From positions 1,158,819 to 1,179,836 of the forward strand of contig BFEA01000144.1 in the NCBI GenBank assembly GCA_003427395.1: a DNA stretch of 21,018 nt. Reading direction: 5' to 3'. This DNA comes from Chara braunii. Lineage: Eukaryota; Streptophyta; Charophyceae; Charales; Characeae. The notes below the pieces were generated by a model, which was not told the origin of the DNA, did not search any database, and worked only from the letters and a program-made list of their open reading frames with translations. Numbering within the stretch: position 1 is the stretch's first letter; each line of letters begins with the position of its first letter. Shown here piece by piece: positions 1-7,991 of this stretch. The translations under genes were made by a program, and so were the position numbers.

Positions 1-95
1 CCCTCCCTCCAACTGACTCCCTCCCTCATTCCCTCATTCCCTCATTCCCTCCTTCCCTCCCTCCCTCCCTCCCTCCCTCCCTCCCTCTTCCCAAT
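1..95. repeat. (CCCT)n microsatellite
   Basis: Tetranucleotide CCCT repeat with interspersed CATTCCCT units. It runs off the left edge of the window, so its true length is unknown. Strand-biased pyrimidine tract with no coding content. Confidence 0.95.
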
Positions 96-594
96 TGACA
101 TTAATCGATTACTCTTTGACACTGAATTCAGCAGCCAAAAAATATTAATAAAACGACAACTCCCCATGGCCCTCGGGTAAGATTACTGCATGGGAGGACA
201 ACCGCTAATAGCCAATGCATGGGAGGACAACCGTGAATACAAACACTCCTGTGCAAAAGCACACTGTACATTATGCTGAGCATCTTCACGGGTTTCGAAC
301 TCACACCTTTCTGCTCATCCGCAGGGTCTGTTCTAGCATTCTTTCCCAGAGTCTGACGCGTCACAAGTCCAGAAATGGGTGACATGAAGTGACACCCATA
401 CTTCTCTTTTAAGGGGGGGAGGAGGGAGGGGGGGGGGGTAAGCCCTGACATTTAATTTATCCAGTCCAACAAGATTCAAACGATTCACCCATTCATCAAT
501 GCACTCATACGTGCACCACTCAGCCGCCACCCAGGTAACCATCTGAAACACCATCGTCTCAATTATATTTACGTAAGTTAAAAAATAACACTGC
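96..594. other. Unique sequence without recognisable gene
   Basis: Mixed-composition DNA with no gene I can support. It holds an 18-bp direct repeat (187-204 and 216-233) and a G-rich tract at 411-438. The minus strand around 290-300 contains GTTCGAAAC, which fits the pol III B-box consensus, but I see no A box at the right distance. Confidence 0.5.
187..233. repeat. 18-bp direct repeat, two copies
   Basis: TGCATGGGAGGACAACCG occurs at 187-204 and again, identical, at 216-233 (period 29). Most simply a short tandem duplication. Confidence 0.8.
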
Positions 595-627
<33 letters not shown>

Positions 628-637
628 ACAACAACAA
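595..637. repeat. (TCA)n-(ACA)n compound microsatellite
   Basis: About 11 TCA triplets are followed directly by ACA triplets. The downstream run of 24 T (662-685) could be the inverted tail of an old retroposon, but I found no flanking direct repeat there. Confidence 0.95.
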
Positions 638-661
638 AGCAAAACCATAATGCTATTTTCG

Positions 662-685
662 TTTTTTTTTTTTTTTTTTTTTTTT
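662..685. repeat. Poly(T) tract, 24 nt
   Basis: Uninterrupted T run. Similar runs elsewhere in the window are tails of retro-insertions with target-site duplications. Here no flanking duplication is visible, so the origin is open. Confidence 0.9.
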
Positions 686-1001
686 AAATGAGCAAGCAAC
701 TGCATGGTGGCAAGAACATGAAGGTGTCAATCAGAGGCACCCCAACCATACCTGCCAGTACTTAGCCACACATCGATCAATGCAGCTGTTCACCCCAACA
801 TTGAGCTCAGAGTCCTTAATATAGCTGTGCAGAAAGAGACAAGGTCGAAAACATTTGTTTCCAGAAAGAAGAAAAAAAAGAGAAAAAAAAAAGCAAAATA
901 CAAAACAAAGTTTAACAAACACCATAAGCCGAGGTTAGCAACGTTTGTTTCCTTCTTTCTTTTTTTTTTTAATTAACAACAACAAAAAAATATATATAGA
1001 T
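686..1001. other. No gene seen
   Basis: Unrecognised sequence with an A-rich stretch (about 865-905) and a T run (960-971). ACATTTGTTTCC (about 850) and ACGTTTGTTTCC (about 942) are related, but I cannot assign an element. Confidence 0.5.
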
Positions 1002-1077
1002 GCAGCATTCCACTTTCGAACGCAGATCCCAAATGTTTCGGAAGCAGCATTCCACTTTCGAACGCAGATCCCAAATG
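1002..1077. repeat. 34-bp direct repeat, two copies
   Basis: A 34-bp unit starting GCAGCATTCCACTTTCGAAC is present at 1002-1035 and 1044-1077 without a mismatch, separated by 8 bp. A recent local duplication is the simplest reading. Confidence 0.9.
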
Positions 1078-1350
1078 CCTTTCCACAAACAATAGATAGA
1101 TGAAAAAGCTGAATCCTCCGGACGCCAGGTCAATCAAATCAATACTCAGGTATGTAATGCAGTGTCCATACTCAGGTAGGCTAGAAACAACAGGCATTAA
1201 ACACCATTCATTTAGACCGCCACCAGTACTTGGCCCAGCTTGAAAAGAAAATGCACGGCTCATTCACGGGCGCGTTTTTCGGCGGTCGGGGGAGGCTCGG
1301 TACAGCAACAACGGAGAAATGGACGCGCTTGCATTCTCCACAGGTTGATT

Positions 1351-1460
1351 GTTCGTGTGTTTCCACATGCACGACACCCACAGCAAAAGAGAGCGGGTGG
1401 GGGGGGAGGATATCTGTTCGTGTGTTTCCACATGCCTGACACCCACAGACAAGAGAGGGG
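1351..1460. repeat. ~65-bp tandem duplication
   Basis: GTTCGTGTGTTTCCACATGC begins at 1351 and recurs at 1416. The following ACACCCACAG and AAGAGAG segments are also repeated. The units differ by the length of a G run. Confidence 0.85.
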
Positions 1461-1506
1461 AAAAAAAAATATGGAGAGCAGCTAAGTGCTAAGAAAAAAG
1501 AAGTTT

Positions 1507-1510
<4 letters not shown>

Positions 1511-1542
<32 letters not shown>
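1511..1542. repeat. (CA)16 microsatellite
   Basis: Sixteen uninterrupted CA dinucleotides. Confidence 0.95.
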
Positions 1543-1544
<2 letters not shown>

Positions 1545-1617
1545 TGACAGATCTTCCACTTGGCGGACAGATGGCACAACTGGGAACAGAACGTTGCGTC
1601 AGAGCCCGCCTCTGGGG

Positions 1618-1978
1618 CCTCACTGACGGACTTGGGGCCTCACCCTCACTCCACTGCTGCTTGAGTTAGACACAAAAGACAATGCAGCAGCGTCAGACAC
1701 AAAAGACAACAGCTGCGTTGTGGTCTATCTTTCCATGTGCTAGGGATAGGGATTGATTCAGTCCATTTTTTTGCAGATTCAGAGAGTAGTACAGCTGCAT
1801 CGGTGTATCTTTCCATCTTTTAGGGATTGATTCAGTCCATTNTATCTTTCCATCTTTTAGGGATTGATTCAGTCCATTTTTTTGCAGATTCAGAGAGTAG
1901 TACAGCTGCATCGGTGTATCTTTCCATCTTTTAGGGAATGATTCAGTCCATTTTTTTTGCAGATTCGGAGAGTAGTGG
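1618..1978 (+). mobile_element. Family 1 inverted-repeat element with internally amplified ~73-bp units
   Basis: The left part (about 1633-1710) reads GGGGCCTCACCCTCACTCC, then ACACAAAAGACAA twice. The interior repeats a ~73-bp block containing TATCTTTCCATCTTTTAGGG, TTGATTCAGTCCATTTTTTT and GCAGATTCAGAGAGTAGT, starting near 1727, 1807 (partial, with the N), 1844 and 1917. The compact element at 20353-20480 shows the same order of segments: GGGCCTCGCTCCACTA, CACAAAGACAAAAG, CGGTGTATCCATCCATG, then CGAGAGTAGTGGAGC. I therefore read this as a MITE-like element whose interior has been tandemly duplicated. No transposase is present. The N at 1842 lies inside the array, so copy number is uncertain. 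Confidence 0.6.
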
Positions 1979-2096
1979 ACCTACCGGTAGTAGGCCCTTG
2001 TGCACCAAAATTTTTGTGAATGTGCTTGGTATCACAGATTTGTTCGGCCTCCTCCCCTCCACTTCTTGCCAAATGAAGTCCGTGAGAGACTGAACT

Positions 2097-2132
2097 GAAT
2101 CCTCCGCTAGAACATGGAATCCTCCGCTAGAA
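2097..2132 (-). repeat. Fragment of family 1 interior, duplicated
   Basis: GAATCCTCCGCTAGAA is present at 2097-2112 and 2117-2132. Its reverse complement matches the CCATGTTCTAGCGGAAGATTC segment inside the element at 20353-20480, so this is probably a reverse-oriented family 1 remnant. Confidence 0.55.
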
Positions 2133-2405
2133 TCCTCCACTTCATACGATTGCCATCTGCGAGCTCATTGAATCATGTCGATTGCTAGGAAAAGCCCAAA
2201 TTCAAATATCCTCAGTCCAAACCCTTGCTGCGGAAAAAGATAAAGACAGAGAGCCTCTTATCATACTATAGAAGTGGGTAGGGAGGGAGGAAAGAAGATC
2301 GGAAAGAGAGGAAGGTAAGGAGAGGCCTNNTGCCAAACGGCCTCNTGCNNCATGGACTCCCCATGGACTCTGCACACGCAAAAAGCATAAGGCAGTGAAA
2401 CCGCC

Positions 2406-2860
2406 TGGGTGAAAGGCATAAGACAGACAGCAGGGCAAGCAAACAACAAGGCAATGACACAAAGCAGCAAAGTACATTGGGTGGAAGGCATAGGGTAGGT
2501 AGGTGGGCAAGCAAACAGCACAAGGCAGAAGGACAACGAGTGAAGGGCATGAGGTAGACAGGTAGGCAAACAAACAGCACAAGACAACGACACGAGGCAA
2601 CAAAGTGCATTGGGTGGAAGGCATGGGGGTGGTGGTTGGGCAACCAAACAACAGCAGACGACAGGGGAAACAGCAACAAGCTAAACAACAACAAGGACAG
2701 TGAGTGAAGGGCATGAGGCAGGCAGGTGGGCAAACAAACAACACAAGGCAAAGACACAGGCAGCAAGGTGCATCGGGTGGAAGGCATGGGACAGGCGGGC
2801 GAGCAACCAAACAGCAGCAGCACGGGAAGCAGCGGCAAGCAAAACAATGACAAGGCAAAA
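2406..2860. repeat. Higher-order minisatellite, ~62-92-bp subunits in dimers
   Basis: Subunits begin with GGGTGGAAGGCAT or GTGAAGGGCATGAGG near 2406, 2478, 2540, 2611, 2703 and 2774. Each then carries a GGGCAANCAAACA segment and a CAAGGCA-rich segment. The two subunit types alternate, giving dimers of about 133 and 163 bp. Open frames cross it on both strands, including a long Cys/Pro/Leu-rich frame on the minus strand, but these are by-products of T-poor repeats. Ambiguous bases at 2329-2330, 2345 and 2349-2350 lie just upstream. Confidence 0.8.
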
Positions 2861-3400
2861 GCAGCAACTGAAAAAAATGTGACAAAAAAACAAACTGAAA
2901 AATAAAAGTTGATGCTAGATTGTTTCGTCGGAGTTGCACCGACTCATCAGGAGGCTGAACCCTCTACAATCTGCGGAATCTCTGTATTTGATGGTTTGGG
3001 TCATGAACCCTTTGACCCATGTTGAAGGCAGACTGTCCCCAAGCGGAACAAAGCAGCGGGCAGCAACCCTGTGAAGCACAGGCAACAGCACTGCATGGGA
3101 CGACAGGGCGAGCGGACCAGCAGCTCGGCAACCGTGGAGCGGAACACAAGGCACCAACCTACAGGACACACAAGCGGCAAAACACGGAAGGCACGGCCAG
3201 CAGATGAGCAGCACGGCAGCGGAGCAGCGAAGCGCAAGGCAACACCAACAACACGGCCACACAGCACAGTGAACACATCAACCTGCAAAGAACCACACGC
3301 GAAGCAAGCGGGGCAGGCAGCAGGGCAACGGCGGAGCGCAGACGAGAACGTCCACATCCAACACGGAGCAAAGCAGCACATGACCTACTCACATCACGAT
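2861..3400. other. T-poor, CAG/CAA-rich strand-asymmetric region
   Basis: The plus strand from about 3050 to 3380 is built of A, G and C with few T, rich in AGCA, GGCAA and ACACGG words. Frames are open on both strands for about 110-126 codons, as expected where T is rare on one strand. The wording resembles the preceding minisatellite, so this may be a decayed continuation of it. No protein family is recognisable. Confidence 0.5.
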
Positions 3401-3656
3401 TGAACCCCGCAGACTGTTGGTTCCCACCACCCACTAAGCCAGGGAGTCACTCCGAGAAACATCCGTCATCACCGACAGGCAACATAGACACCCCAAACCG
3501 AGCGGCCCCCATAATAGTGCAGTAGGCACTCCAAACGAGGAACCACCGCCTGTTTGGCACTCCTTAAGGGTGCTCAGTTCGGCACACAAAAAAATACTTA
3601 GAAAAAATCAGGGGGAGAACAAACAACAGAAGAAAGACTGACAGACATAAAACTGA

Positions 3657-3659
3657 TTG

Positions 3660-3720
<61 letters not shown>

Positions 3721-3742
3721 TGTGTGTGTGTGCGTGTGTGTG
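3657..3742. repeat. (GT)n microsatellite
   Basis: Long GT tract with a few interruptions (CG, TATT). A Z-DNA-forming composition. Confidence 0.95.
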
Positions 3743-4321
3743 AGGGACATTCAGGGTGATCGTAGCTAGCGTTAAGGTGTGTGCATGTGCGTGTGAACAT
3801 GTTGCTCATGAATACAGTTGTGATCGGGTGTGGGAATCTTTGTCAGGCGCTTGGCGCCATAGCCATTCAAGACAAGTTGGATCTGAACTGTGGTCCTGGC
3901 TACATTTTTTATCTCTGAGCTTTGTGTGGCCGTACTGCGCCAGTTCGAGTCGTCATCTGTTTGCATGCATGTGGAAGCGAGTTGCGTCAAGTCTGATTTC
4001 AGCTCCAATTACAAAAGATATAAGAAGAACAATGAACATGGAAAATTTATCTTCTGTTTAAATCGGAGAACTTACGAATGAAATGAACTACGGGGCTCGT
4101 TTTCGTTTCCACCTCTGAGAGTGACAGTGGTGCATAAGTCATTCTGCTCGTTCAACAGTTTGCCGCAGCTCCATATTATATCTGAATCTGATTCAGTCCG
4201 TGCCGCCGCCAGGAGATGAGACAGGCTATCATTCCAAATTCCAAGGCAACAACTAAGTGATGATGACTGAGTGACCAGTACTCGACCAATTAAAAAACAA
4301 AAAAAGCCAAGTGCTGAGCGC
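3743..4321. other. Unique sequence, no gene recognised
   Basis: Open frames of up to about 100 codons occur on the plus strand (3756-4061), but they resemble no family I know and lack clear starts or splice signals. No repeats noticed. Confidence 0.5.
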
Positions 4322-4608
4322 GACATCAGATTCTTTTTTTCTTGACATCAAATTCTTTTTTCTTGACATCAGATTCTTTTTTTCTTGACATCAGATTCTT
4401 TTTTTCTTGACATCAGTCAGATTCTTTTTTTCTTGACATCAGTCAGATTCTTTCTTTCTTGACATCAGTCAGATTCTTTTTTTCTTGACATCAGTCAGAT
4501 TCTTTGTTTCTTGACATCAGATTCTTTTTTTCTTGACATCAGTCAGATTCTTTTTTTCTTGACATCAGATTCTTTTTCTCTTGACATCAGTCAGATTCTT
4601 TTTTTCTT
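4322..4608. repeat. 12-copy minisatellite with 22-bp and 26-bp unit types
   Basis: Short unit: GACATCAG, then ATTC, a T run and CTT (22 bp). The long unit has an extra GTCA after GACATCA (26 bp). Unit order is S S S S L L L L S L S L, and the twelve units tile 4322-4608. The second unit is 21 bp. Single-base variants (CTTTCTTTCTT, CTTTGTTTCTT, CTTTTTCTCTT) mark individual units. Confidence 0.95.
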
Positions 4609-4838
4609 GATCCAACGGTAGCATTTGTGAAGTGCAACGAAGAAACAAAGAATCGGTAATTGCAAAATTGCAAAAACATAAGACGCATCGAAAAGAAGAC
4701 GGAATGAGTTTGCATGAATTGACAGGCCAGCGCAGCTTCAAGACAATAGCTGCGACTTTTGCACTTCCCTGTCCTGATTGGCAAACCCAACAGCTGGCAA
4801 GTCTTCCATACTGAACTGCAGTTAATTGGACTGTCCCC

Positions 4839-4945
4839 ACCGTCTTCACATGAATAGAACGCCCGGTCATTATAGCTGCATTTGGCCCAACTTTCAGTCC
4901 AGATGCAGCGATAATGAGCTGGCGTTCTATTCGGGTGAAGACGGT
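4839..4945. mobile_element. Family 2 palindromic MITE-like element (107 bp)
   Basis: The left arm ACCGTCTTCACATGAATAGA, continuing to GCTGCAT at about 4881, is mirrored by the right arm ending TCGGGTGAAGACGGT at 4945. The arms pair over about 43 bp with roughly five mismatches around a loop of about 21 nt. There is no coding capacity. The internal words GAATAGAACGCCCGGTCATT recur at 9400-9945, so it belongs to a family. I see no clear target-site duplication, so the superfamily is unassigned. Confidence 0.8.
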
Positions 4946-5093
4946 AGTCAGCCTCCCTTCAACACTGACTTATATCTGAGTCAGCGACGTCACTAACCGA
5001 TGTATTTTGTTACTCGAGTCACAGACCGCAGCAGAAGCAACACCAATGAAAACGAAAAAGCAACGCCAGCAGCAGAAGTGGAAGCACAAGCAC

Positions 5094-5429
5094 AAGGAGG
5101 AGGACGAGAAGGAGCGAGGGAGGAGGAGAAGAGAGCAGGAGTGAGGAGAGAGGAGGGAGGAGGGAGGAGGGAGAAGGGAGGACGGAAAACATAGGAGGGA
5201 AGGAGGGAGCAAGGAGGAAGGAGGGGGGAGGACGGAGGAGCGAGAAGGGAGGGAGCAGGGGAGGGGGAGGGAGGAAGAAGGGGAGAGAGGGAGCAGGGGA
5301 GGGAGTAGGGACGGAGTAGGGGAGGGAGGAGGGAGGAGGGAAGGCGGGGACGAAAGGGAGGAAGGAGGAGCAAAAGGGGAGGATGGGGAAAGGAGGAGGG
5401 GGAAGAAGACAGAGAGCAGGACGAAGAAT
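5094..5429. repeat. ~335-bp polypurine (GGA/GA-rich) tract
   Basis: Almost purely G and A on the plus strand, with GGAGG, GGGAGG and GAAGGAGG words and scattered C and T. It could form triplex (H-DNA) structures. The long Ser/Pro/Leu frame on the minus strand is a composition artefact. Confidence 0.9.
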
Positions 5430-5906
5430 ATGTTTTAATAATCACCTGCTGAACATCTCCACCCTGAACTCCATCTCTTGCTGTGCGACGTTTACTGCCT
5501 GGATCCGCAGTTATCAACGAACACAAAAAGAACACAAAAAGCCAAACACGAATCAGATCCAATCTTAGCAAATTTGGCAAATATGACGTGTCCATGCACA
5601 CACTAAGATGCGTCCGTCCATGAACCGGCCCGACCTGTTGTCTTCTTCCCCTTCTACCTCCTCCCTCCCCTGCTTACCTCCTCCCTCCCTCCTCCACACA
5701 AAAAAAGGAGGGCGGAGTGGCAGTGGAAAACCGCCCGCTCAGTCTGCGGGGGTTTGGCAGTCTACAGTTCACCCCATGGCTACACATTCTCCGGCATACC
5801 TACCTACTTACCTCCATCGGGCAGACTTCTACATCCATGGGGAATGCGCCTCCCTTTCTTCTTCTTTTTTTTTTTTTTTTCATTCAAATGGCTCATGTAA
5901 TGACTT
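5430..5906. other. No gene seen
   Basis: Mixed sequence with CCTCCCT-rich segments (5646-5695), ACCTACCTACTTACCTCC (about 5800) and a T run (about 5866-5880). An open plus-strand frame from 5608 continues into CT repeats and is not convincing. Confidence 0.5.
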
Positions 5907-5978
5907 GAATACCTTCTCGCCTGGACTCCTTAATAGTCCTATGATGGGCTGGGGAGAGGTCCAGGCGAGAAGGTATTC
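5907..5978. repeat. Perfect 20-bp inverted repeat (hairpin)
   Basis: GAATACCTTCTCGCCTGGAC at 5907-5926 is the exact reverse complement of 5959-5978, separated by 32 nt. A perfect arm suggests recent formation or a functional foldback. It abuts the 30-bp tandem repeat that starts at 5974. Confidence 0.9.
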
Positions 5979-6057
5979 TACCCCCCTGGTGGATGCATAT
6001 CTCTATTCTACCCCCCTGGTGGGTGCATATCTCTATTCTACACCCCCCCCCCCACCG
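5974..6057. repeat. 30-bp tandem repeat, ~2.5 copies
   Basis: Units starting TATTCTACCCCCCTGGTGG at 5974 and 6004, and a partial unit at 6034 with an expanded C run. The first unit overlaps the right arm of the hairpin, suggesting the array grew from that end. Confidence 0.85.
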
Positions 6058-6129
6058 GACGCTGAAGTGCAAATTCTTTTTCTTTTTCTTTTTTTGAGTA
6101 AATTTTTTTATTTTTTTTTTAAAGTGAAG

Positions 6130-6131
<2 letters not shown>

Positions 6132-6204
<73 letters not shown>

Positions 6205-6222
6205 TACACAAACACACGCTAG
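6132..6222. repeat. (CT)n(CA)n compound microsatellite
   Basis: About 27 CT dinucleotides followed by CA dinucleotides and a degenerate ACACA tail, preceded by T-rich sequence (6073-6120). Confidence 0.95.
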
Positions 6223-6273
6223 CCTATCAATTTGCCTTCTCCCCCTGTCCAACCATTCCCCGTCTCCACCTTG

Positions 6274-6309
6274 CTCTACCCGCTCTACCCGCTCTACCCG
6301 CTCTACCCG
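6274..6309. repeat. 9-bp tandem repeat CTCTACCCG x4
   Basis: Four exact copies of CTCTACCCG, followed by a CT run and a partial fifth copy. Confidence 0.9.
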
Positions 6310-6364
6310 CTCTCTCTCACCCGTCTACCATGCCCGACACTTGTCCATGCTCCCCCTTTTTGTC

Positions 6365-6365
6365 C

Positions 6366-6403
<38 letters not shown>

Positions 6404-6405
6404 AT
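6365..6405. repeat. (ATCT)n microsatellite
   Basis: About ten ATCT tetranucleotides. Confidence 0.95.
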
Positions 6406-6740
6406 CCTCGCCCGACGCAGGCCACTCTGCATTCCCAATTCCCTCCCACGCCTGACAGATCTTCCCATTTTCACCTCTATATTGCTTCAACCCCTCTCCC
6501 TCCCATGCACACACCCATGTCTTTGATCACCACATCTTCCTTCTTGAATCCTGCCAATCCTACTCCTCACTAAATCTTCCTCCCAATCCTACTCCTCGTT
6601 AGATCTCCCTCCCACATGCGCGTTCACAGAACCCTGCCAATCCTCATCACCACGTCTTCCTCCTAGCCTTCCTCGAGTAGATCGCACGGGCACTGACTGT
6701 GTCTCCCTCGATAGCCCCCCTCTCCAAGCGCTGCATCCTT
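6406..6740. other. C/T-rich sequence, no gene
   Basis: Pyrimidine-biased. The words AATCCTACTCCTC (around 6556 and 6586) and CCTGCCAATCCT (around 6550 and 6632) are repeated, as is CACCACRTCTTCCT (around 6528 and 6649). No coding evidence. Confidence 0.5.
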
Positions 6741-6945
6741 TTGGCGGGAACAGGGAAACAATCATATTGGCGGGAACAGGGAAACAATCATATTGGCGGG
6801 AACAGGGAAACAATCATATTGGCGGGAAACAGGGAAACAATCATATTGGTGGGAACAGGGAAACAATCATATTGGCGGGAAACAGGGAAACAATCATATT
6901 GGCGGGAAACAGGGAAACAATCAAATTGGCGGGAACAGGGAAAGG
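6741..6945. repeat. 8-copy 26/27-bp minisatellite with a GGCGGGAA core
   Basis: Units TTGGCGGGAACAGGGAAACA + ATCATA (26 bp), or with one extra A (27 bp), start at 6741, 6767, 6793, 6819, 6846, 6872, 6899 and 6926 (partial). The 27-bp units carry GGCGGGAAA, the reverse complement of the plant E2F-type core TTTCCCGCC. Frames are open on the plus strand because the units lack stops. I do not call a protein. Confidence 0.95.
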
Positions 6946-7129
6946 ATAGGGTTTCATCCCACTCGCTAGCCTATTGACCTACCTTCCCATCATTTTTTTT
7001 TTTATTTTTTTTTTCTTCCCATCATTTTAGGCATTCCAAAATTTTATTATTTTGTTGTTGTAATTTTAAAGAAACACACACACACACAGACTCCCCTACC
7101 ACCCCCCTCCCCCCCCCATACGTGTACTT

Positions 7130-7203
7130 GGGGGGAAAGAGATAAAGAGAAAGACGAAAAAGAGGGGGGAAGGGGGGTGGAGTAGGGGGAAAGGGGGGGG
7201 GGG
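7130..7203. repeat. Polypurine tract
   Basis: G/A-rich tract with several G runs, preceded by a CA run (7075-7088) and a C-rich stretch (7090-7118). Could form triplex or quadruplex structures. Confidence 0.8.
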
Positions 7204-7286
7204 CAAGGTACCAGATCATGATGAATAATCCAAGGTCAAGTCATGCACCTTCCGTTTTCATTTCCCGCCCTCGATTTTTCAACTTA

Positions 7287-7410
7287 GGGCCTCACTCCAC
7301 TACACTGTCGGACGATTTCTGAGCCGGATACGTTCAAAATGTTGGACTCGTCGGAATGCACCTGGTCGAGATAGCGTCCTAATGCATGTAGAGTGTAGTG
7401 CAGTGGAGCG
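7287..7410. mobile_element. Family 1-related inverted-repeat element
   Basis: The left end GGGCCTCACTCCACTACACT (7287-7306) is related to the reverse complement of GTAGAGTGTAGTGCAGTGGA (about 7388-7407), with a small indel. GGGCCTCACTCCACTA is also the terminal word of the family 1 copies near 1634, 20353 and 20930. About 124 bp, no coding capacity. Confidence 0.5.
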
Positions 7411-7603
7411 AAAACCCAGATAATATCTCAATAATATCCCTTTTATCAGTATTTCGGAACTGCAATCTTTATTGCAAGTAGAAAGGCGTACTTGGAGCAG
7501 AGAAATGCTCGGCTGGCAACGTAGCGTGAGCAGAATTTGCACGAATCTAGACGAAAAGGAGGCCACGTTCATACTAGGGGAAGCGAAAACCCTCATATTA
7601 TCG

Positions 7604-7652
7604 CAGTAATATCCCTTTTCTTTCTTTTTTTTTTATCAGTAATATCCCTTTT
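7604..7652 (-). mobile_element. Minimal T-rich retro-insert with 16-bp target-site duplication
   Basis: CAGTAATATCCCTTTT at 7604-7619 is repeated exactly at 7637-7652. The 17 bp between them (7620-7636) are CTTT plus a T run. Units 1 and 3 of the same tandem repeat lack both the insert and the second copy. The top-strand junction reads CCCTTTT/ATCAG, similar to the TTTT/A sites preferred by L1-type endonucleases. This looks like reverse transcription of little more than a poly(A) tail. Confidence 0.75.
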
Positions 7653-7846
7653 ATCAGTATTTCGGAACTGCAATCTTTATTGCAAGTAGAAAGGCGTACC
7701 TGGAGCAGAGAAAGGCTCTGCTGGCAACGTAACGTGAGCAGGATTTGCACGAATCTAGACGAAAAGGAGGCCACGTTCATACTAGGGGAAGCGAAAACCT
7801 TCATTACATCTCCGTAATATCCCTTTTACAAGTATTTTTTGGAACT

Positions 7847-7944
7847 AAAATCCCTATGCCATACCTTTCTCGGCCTTTTGGCTAAGATAAAGTGTAGTAT
7901 CTGTTCTGATCAGTTTAATATCTGATCCGTGGTCCATTGGACCA

Positions 7945-7979
<35 letters not shown>

Positions 7980-7991
7980 AATCCCTATGGC
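7847..7991 (+). mobile_element. Target-site duplication around the U2 retrocopy
   Basis: AAAATCCCTATG is present directly before the U2 start (7847-7858) and at the end of the A tail (7978-7989). The next two bases differ (CC versus GC). The left copy is preceded by GGAACT, so first-strand nicking would be at TTTT/A on the bottom strand. The insertion sits in unit 3 of the 175-bp repeat, between GGAACT and GCGAGTAGAAAGG. Confidence 0.85.
7861..7981 (+). pseudogene. Truncated U2 snRNA retropseudogene with poly(A) tail
   Basis: From 7861 the sequence follows the U2 spliceosomal RNA from its first nucleotide: ATACCTTTCTCGGCCTTTTG, then the branch-site-recognition segment GTGTAGTATCTGTTC, stem-loop IIa (ATCAGTTTAATATCTGAT) and a IIb-like hairpin (GTGGTCCATTGGACCAC). 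It departs from U2 at about 7946, before the Sm site, and continues as (AC)n and then about 24 A (7958-7981). A plant U2 is roughly 190-200 nt, so more than half is missing. It differs from the usual sequence at GATAAAGTG (normally GATCAAGTG), TTCTGATCAG (normally TTCTTATCAG) and GATCCGTGG. It is flanked by AAAATCCCTATG at 7847-7858 and 7978-7989. It cannot assemble a normal snRNP and is a retrocopy, not a working gene. The 5' spelling is of green-plant type. Confidence 0.92.

Noticed and set aside
1-95. Telomeric repeat
   Set aside because: The unit is CCCT/CATTCCCT, not a plant-type CCCTAAA or another known telomere repeat.
280-345. tRNA or tRNA-SINE on the minus strand (B box GTTCGAAAC)
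   Set aside because: The B-box core is perfect, but no A box (TRGYNNARNNGG) lies 30-60 nt upstream and no cloverleaf forms.
2202-2939. 245-codon minus-strand frame rich in Cys, Pro and Leu
   Set aside because: It coincides with the T-poor minisatellite. The repeat period and composition explain the openness, and parallel frames are open in all phases.
4993-5601. 202-codon minus-strand Ser/Pro/Leu frame
   Set aside because: It reads the complement of the polypurine tract, which contains almost no stop triplets. No domain content.
5608-6222. 204-codon plus-strand frame
   Set aside because: Its second half reads through T-rich, CT and CA microsatellites, and its first half has no recognisable content.
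7861-7981. Functional U2 snRNA gene
   Set aside because: It lacks the Sm site and the 3' stem-loops, ends in poly(A), and has target-site duplications. I also saw no upstream snRNA promoter element.
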